From contig MU646320.1 of NCBI GenBank assembly GCA_026770585.1, positions 987,183-1,001,996 on the forward strand: 14,814 nt of DNA, in the 5' to 3' direction. Position 1 is the first letter of the stretch, and each line of letters starts with the position of its first letter. A program made the translations under genes and the position numbers. The notes beneath the pieces are model-generated. The model did no database searches. It was not told where the DNA came from and worked only from the letters and a program-made list of their open reading frames with translations. The stretch comes from Baffinella frigidus (lineage: Eukaryota > Cryptophyceae > Cryptomonadales > Baffinellaceae). This document shows, piece by piece, positions 12,898 to 14,814 of the stretch.

Positions 12898-13470
12898 CGC
12901 ATGCTGAGGCGTTCTGAGCATTCTGAACGCTCTGAGCATCACTCGACTGGACGCCTCCCCTCCGCGCCCCGCTAAAAACAAACGGGCGTTTGCCGCCCAA
13001 GCTGAGGTGCCAAGCGAGCCCAACGGACGGCGTGGGTCCTTCCGGGGGCCGGGAAGCCCCCCTTTTCGACCGAAAAATGGTCACAAAGTTTTCACAGATA
13101 AATAGCTCAATTTTTTTGTTGACTTTCGCACACGTGTCCGCTTTCTCCGTACAATTGCTTCATTTCCTTGAAGTCCGGGCGTAGAAAAGGGCTTGGGGTT
13201 CTTTCATTATGTGACAAGGCAAGTTATTACACCAATTGCTGCGGGGATCACCGCACGACGCCAATCGGGTCCTCAAACCGACCCTGCCTTTTTCGAGTGT
13301 CCAACACGCCCCTGGTACAAATTAAGATCATGAAAGACCTTTGAGCCATATCTGGCTCGTAAGTGGACAGACAACTTATGTAAGTGCACAGGGTACAAAT
13401 AATGGATCTCCCGGGTTGTGTTCGTCAATTTTCTGGTACCATCCAGGCTTCTTGCACCCCTTCAGTCCCT

Positions 13471-13518
13471 ACACTGAACCTGAGCTTTCCGCGAACACTG
13501 AACCTGAGCTTTTCGCGA
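13471..13518 (+). repeat. 24-bp direct duplication
   Basis: ACACTGAACCTGAGCTTT(C/T)C GCGA twice in tandem (13471 and 13495). Otherwise 12898-13640 shows only short hairpins (e.g. GAGCCA-TATC-TGGCTC near 13342). Confidence 0.85.
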
Positions 13519-13640
13519 ACGTGCGATGTGGAAAACAATCGGCCCTACCCGCGAGAACGACTCGAGGCAGGTGTCGCACGGCGCGGGTAGTGTGGGTAAG
13601 AGTGTCAGGTTGGGAACTCCGACCACTGGGGCTGCATACG

Positions 13641-13743
13641 TATCCCTTGAGTGGCGGACGGGCGATTAATCGCCCAACTCGCCCTAGGCTGGTCCTAGGG
13701 CCCTACTGTAGGGCGTAGGACCCTACCCGCCACTTAAGGGATA
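13641..13743 (+). mobile_element. Foldback family B, copy 2
   Basis: TATCCCTTGAGTGGCGG … CCGCCACTTAAGGGATA. Palindrome GGGCGATTAATCGCCC (13660-13675), then CTAGGCTGGTCCTAGGGCCC and CTACTGTAGGGCGTA. Confidence 0.9.
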
Positions 13744-13980
13744 TGTACGGCAGCGGCTCTCTGGCCTGCCACACGAGCGAGGTTTGGCACGCTAGGCTGT
13801 GTTTCGGCCAAGCGTCCCCCCCGCATCGACGCCGCGAGTCCCAACACCGGTGTGGTGTGCCACACAGAAACTCCCACGGGGATTCTTCTTTCCGTCGGGA
13901 GAACTCATGCACCTGGTGCGGCTAGGCCTAGCTTGGAATCGTGACGCGGGGGGGGGGGCTCGTAAGTGGGGCAGACTGTC

Positions 13981-14083
13981 TATCCTTTAAGTGCCCATAG
14001 GGTGAATGTTCACCCTAACTCGCCCTAGGCAGGTCCTAGGGCCCTACCGTAGGGCGTATGAGCCTACTGGCCACTTAAGGGAT
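13981..14083 (+). mobile_element. Foldback family B, copy 3
   Basis: TATCCTTTAAGTGCCC … GGCCACTTAAGGGAT. Palindrome AGGGTGAATGTTCACCCT (13999-14016), then the same conserved core. Lies directly downstream (minus strand) of the possible exon at 14100-14219. Confidence 0.9.
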
Positions 14084-14099
14084 GCTGTATTGAGATCAC

Positions 14100-14219
14100 C
14101 TGTGAGAGCGTGTGAGTGAAATTATCCAAAGGTCCAACAACGTGCCACCCTTCCCCCCTCTTTAGTAGTTTCCAGGGCTGCTGCCCCAGCCTCTCTAGAG
14201 CAGCTTTCCCTGCTTGAAC
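14100..14219 (-). CDS. Possible minus-strand exon, product unknown
   Basis: On the minus strand TTGAG|GTTCAAGCAGG opens 40 codons without a stop, ending TCACAG|GTGATC, a good donor. It reads VQAGKAALERLGQQPWKLLK and then RGEGWHVVGPLDNFTHTLSQ. The composition is protein-like and unlike the surrounding repeats. Immediately downstream on the minus strand lies a TATCCC-family foldback (13981-14083). No family recognised; it could be a relic of another gene. Confidence 0.33.
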
Positions 14220-14265
14220 CTCAACACTCCGACATCGTGCTACGTGAACAAAAACAGGGGGACCC

Positions 14266-14305
14266 CCTTGCAAGTTGTGCATAAACCTTGCAAGTTGTGC
14301 ATAAA
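14266..14305 (+). repeat. 20-bp tandem duplication
   Basis: CCTTGCAAGTTGTGCATAAA twice, exact, followed by a hairpin ACGAGAAT … ATTCTCGT at about 14326-14348. Confidence 0.9.
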
Positions 14306-14429
14306 TTTTTGCCTGGGGTGGCCAACGAGAATTAACCAGCCATTCTCGTGAGTAAATGATTTTGTTGAAACTGAAACTGGATGGGTCTTCGTTCAATTTG
14401 ACAGACTCAGAAAGAGAAAGAGGGTTGAA

Positions 14430-14814
14430 AGATTCCTGAAACCTAACACCCGACCCCCTAAACCCTACCTCAACCCTGACCCTGACCCAAAACCCTACCC
14501 CATACACCCTAAACCTTGAACCCTACACCCTTAATTCTAAACCCTAAACCTGCAAAAACAAACCCTGACCCCAGAACCCTAAACCCGCAACACCGAACCC
14601 TGAACCCTTAACCCTGAACCCACATCCCTAAACCTTAATCCCTAAAACCTCAAAATCAATCCCTGTAACCTAAACCCTGAACCCTGAGCCCTGAACACTA
14701 AACCTCCAACACTAAACCCTAAACCCTAAACCCTAAACCCTAAACCCTAAACCCTACACCCTAAACCCTAAACCCTAAACCCTAAACCCTAAACCCTAAA
14801 CCCTAAACCCTAAA
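14430..14814 (+). repeat. Telomere-like array at the right edge
   Basis: Degenerate at first, nearly perfect CCCTAAA from about 14713 to the end. The C-rich strand reads toward the right edge, the opposite of a true right-hand chromosome end. Confidence 0.95.

Noticed and set aside
13808-13912. Second minus-strand exon (VHEFSRRKEESPWEF)
   Set aside because: It has an acceptor-like CAG and an open frame, but the donor is unclear and there is no independent support.
14064-14507. 147-codon open frame on the minus strand
   Set aside because: Its first part is translated telomere-like repeat and its end lies in a family B foldback. Only the inner segment 14100-14219 has exon-like borders and is listed separately.

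Overview
The window looks like nuclear DNA of a protist with plant-type (CCCTAAA/TTTAGGG) telomere repeats. It is dominated by one gene cut into very small exons, with introns of about 0.25-1.7 kb that are almost entirely repeats. A chromerid-like alveolate (Chromera velia type) fits best: plant-type telomere motif, GT-AG introns, repeat-stuffed introns and an alveolate-style calcium channel. This is inference; no rRNA, organellar gene or other taxonomic marker is present. The long continuous reading frames are repeat-derived and are not genes.

The real gene runs left to right on the + strand from position 108 to about 11632 and is open at its 5' end. Eleven exons (46-108 nt), each with GT and AG borders and with matching intron phases throughout, join into about 269 residues. 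These read as the C-terminal channel module of an inositol trisphosphate receptor / ryanodine receptor family Ca2+ release channel. In order they give the S4-S5 linker and S5 (exons 1-3), the pore helix with the family spacing C-x5-C-x9-R (exons 3-4), S6 ending in GIIID (exons 5-6), the cytosolic continuation with SF-x2-LRS and CFIS (exon 7), then IERFKFD (exon 8), YVWNYF (exon 9) and a tail with a short coiled-coil-like stretch (exons 10-11). The GGG-x-GD selectivity filter and most ligands of the C-terminal zinc finger are not conserved. The 3' end is uncertain: either a stop at 11630-11632, or splicing from 11579 to another exon at 11771 whose stop codon lies in a foldback element.

The introns hold six kinds of repeat. 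They contain (1) degenerate telomere-like arrays (1-106, 3805-4074, 6047-6490, 10790-11189, and reversed at 9008-9120 and 10120-10185). They contain (2) many short foldback (MITE-like) elements, several with intact arms of 40-70 bp. They contain (3) a dispersed repeat of about 120 bp in six copies, in both orientations. They contain (4) GA tracts that always lie on the sense strand. They contain (5) tandem arrays with 20-31 bp units. They contain (6) partial duplications of exon/splice-site sequence. From about 11942 to 14814 the window is intergenic-like: two foldback elements, a 29-bp tandem array, three copies of a TATCCCTTAAGTGG foldback family, a possible minus-strand exon at 14100-14219, and a telomere-like array running to the window end.

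The most unusual structural signal is that at least three unrelated repeat families keep a conserved scaffold but carry a different, non-homologous palindrome at the same position in each copy.
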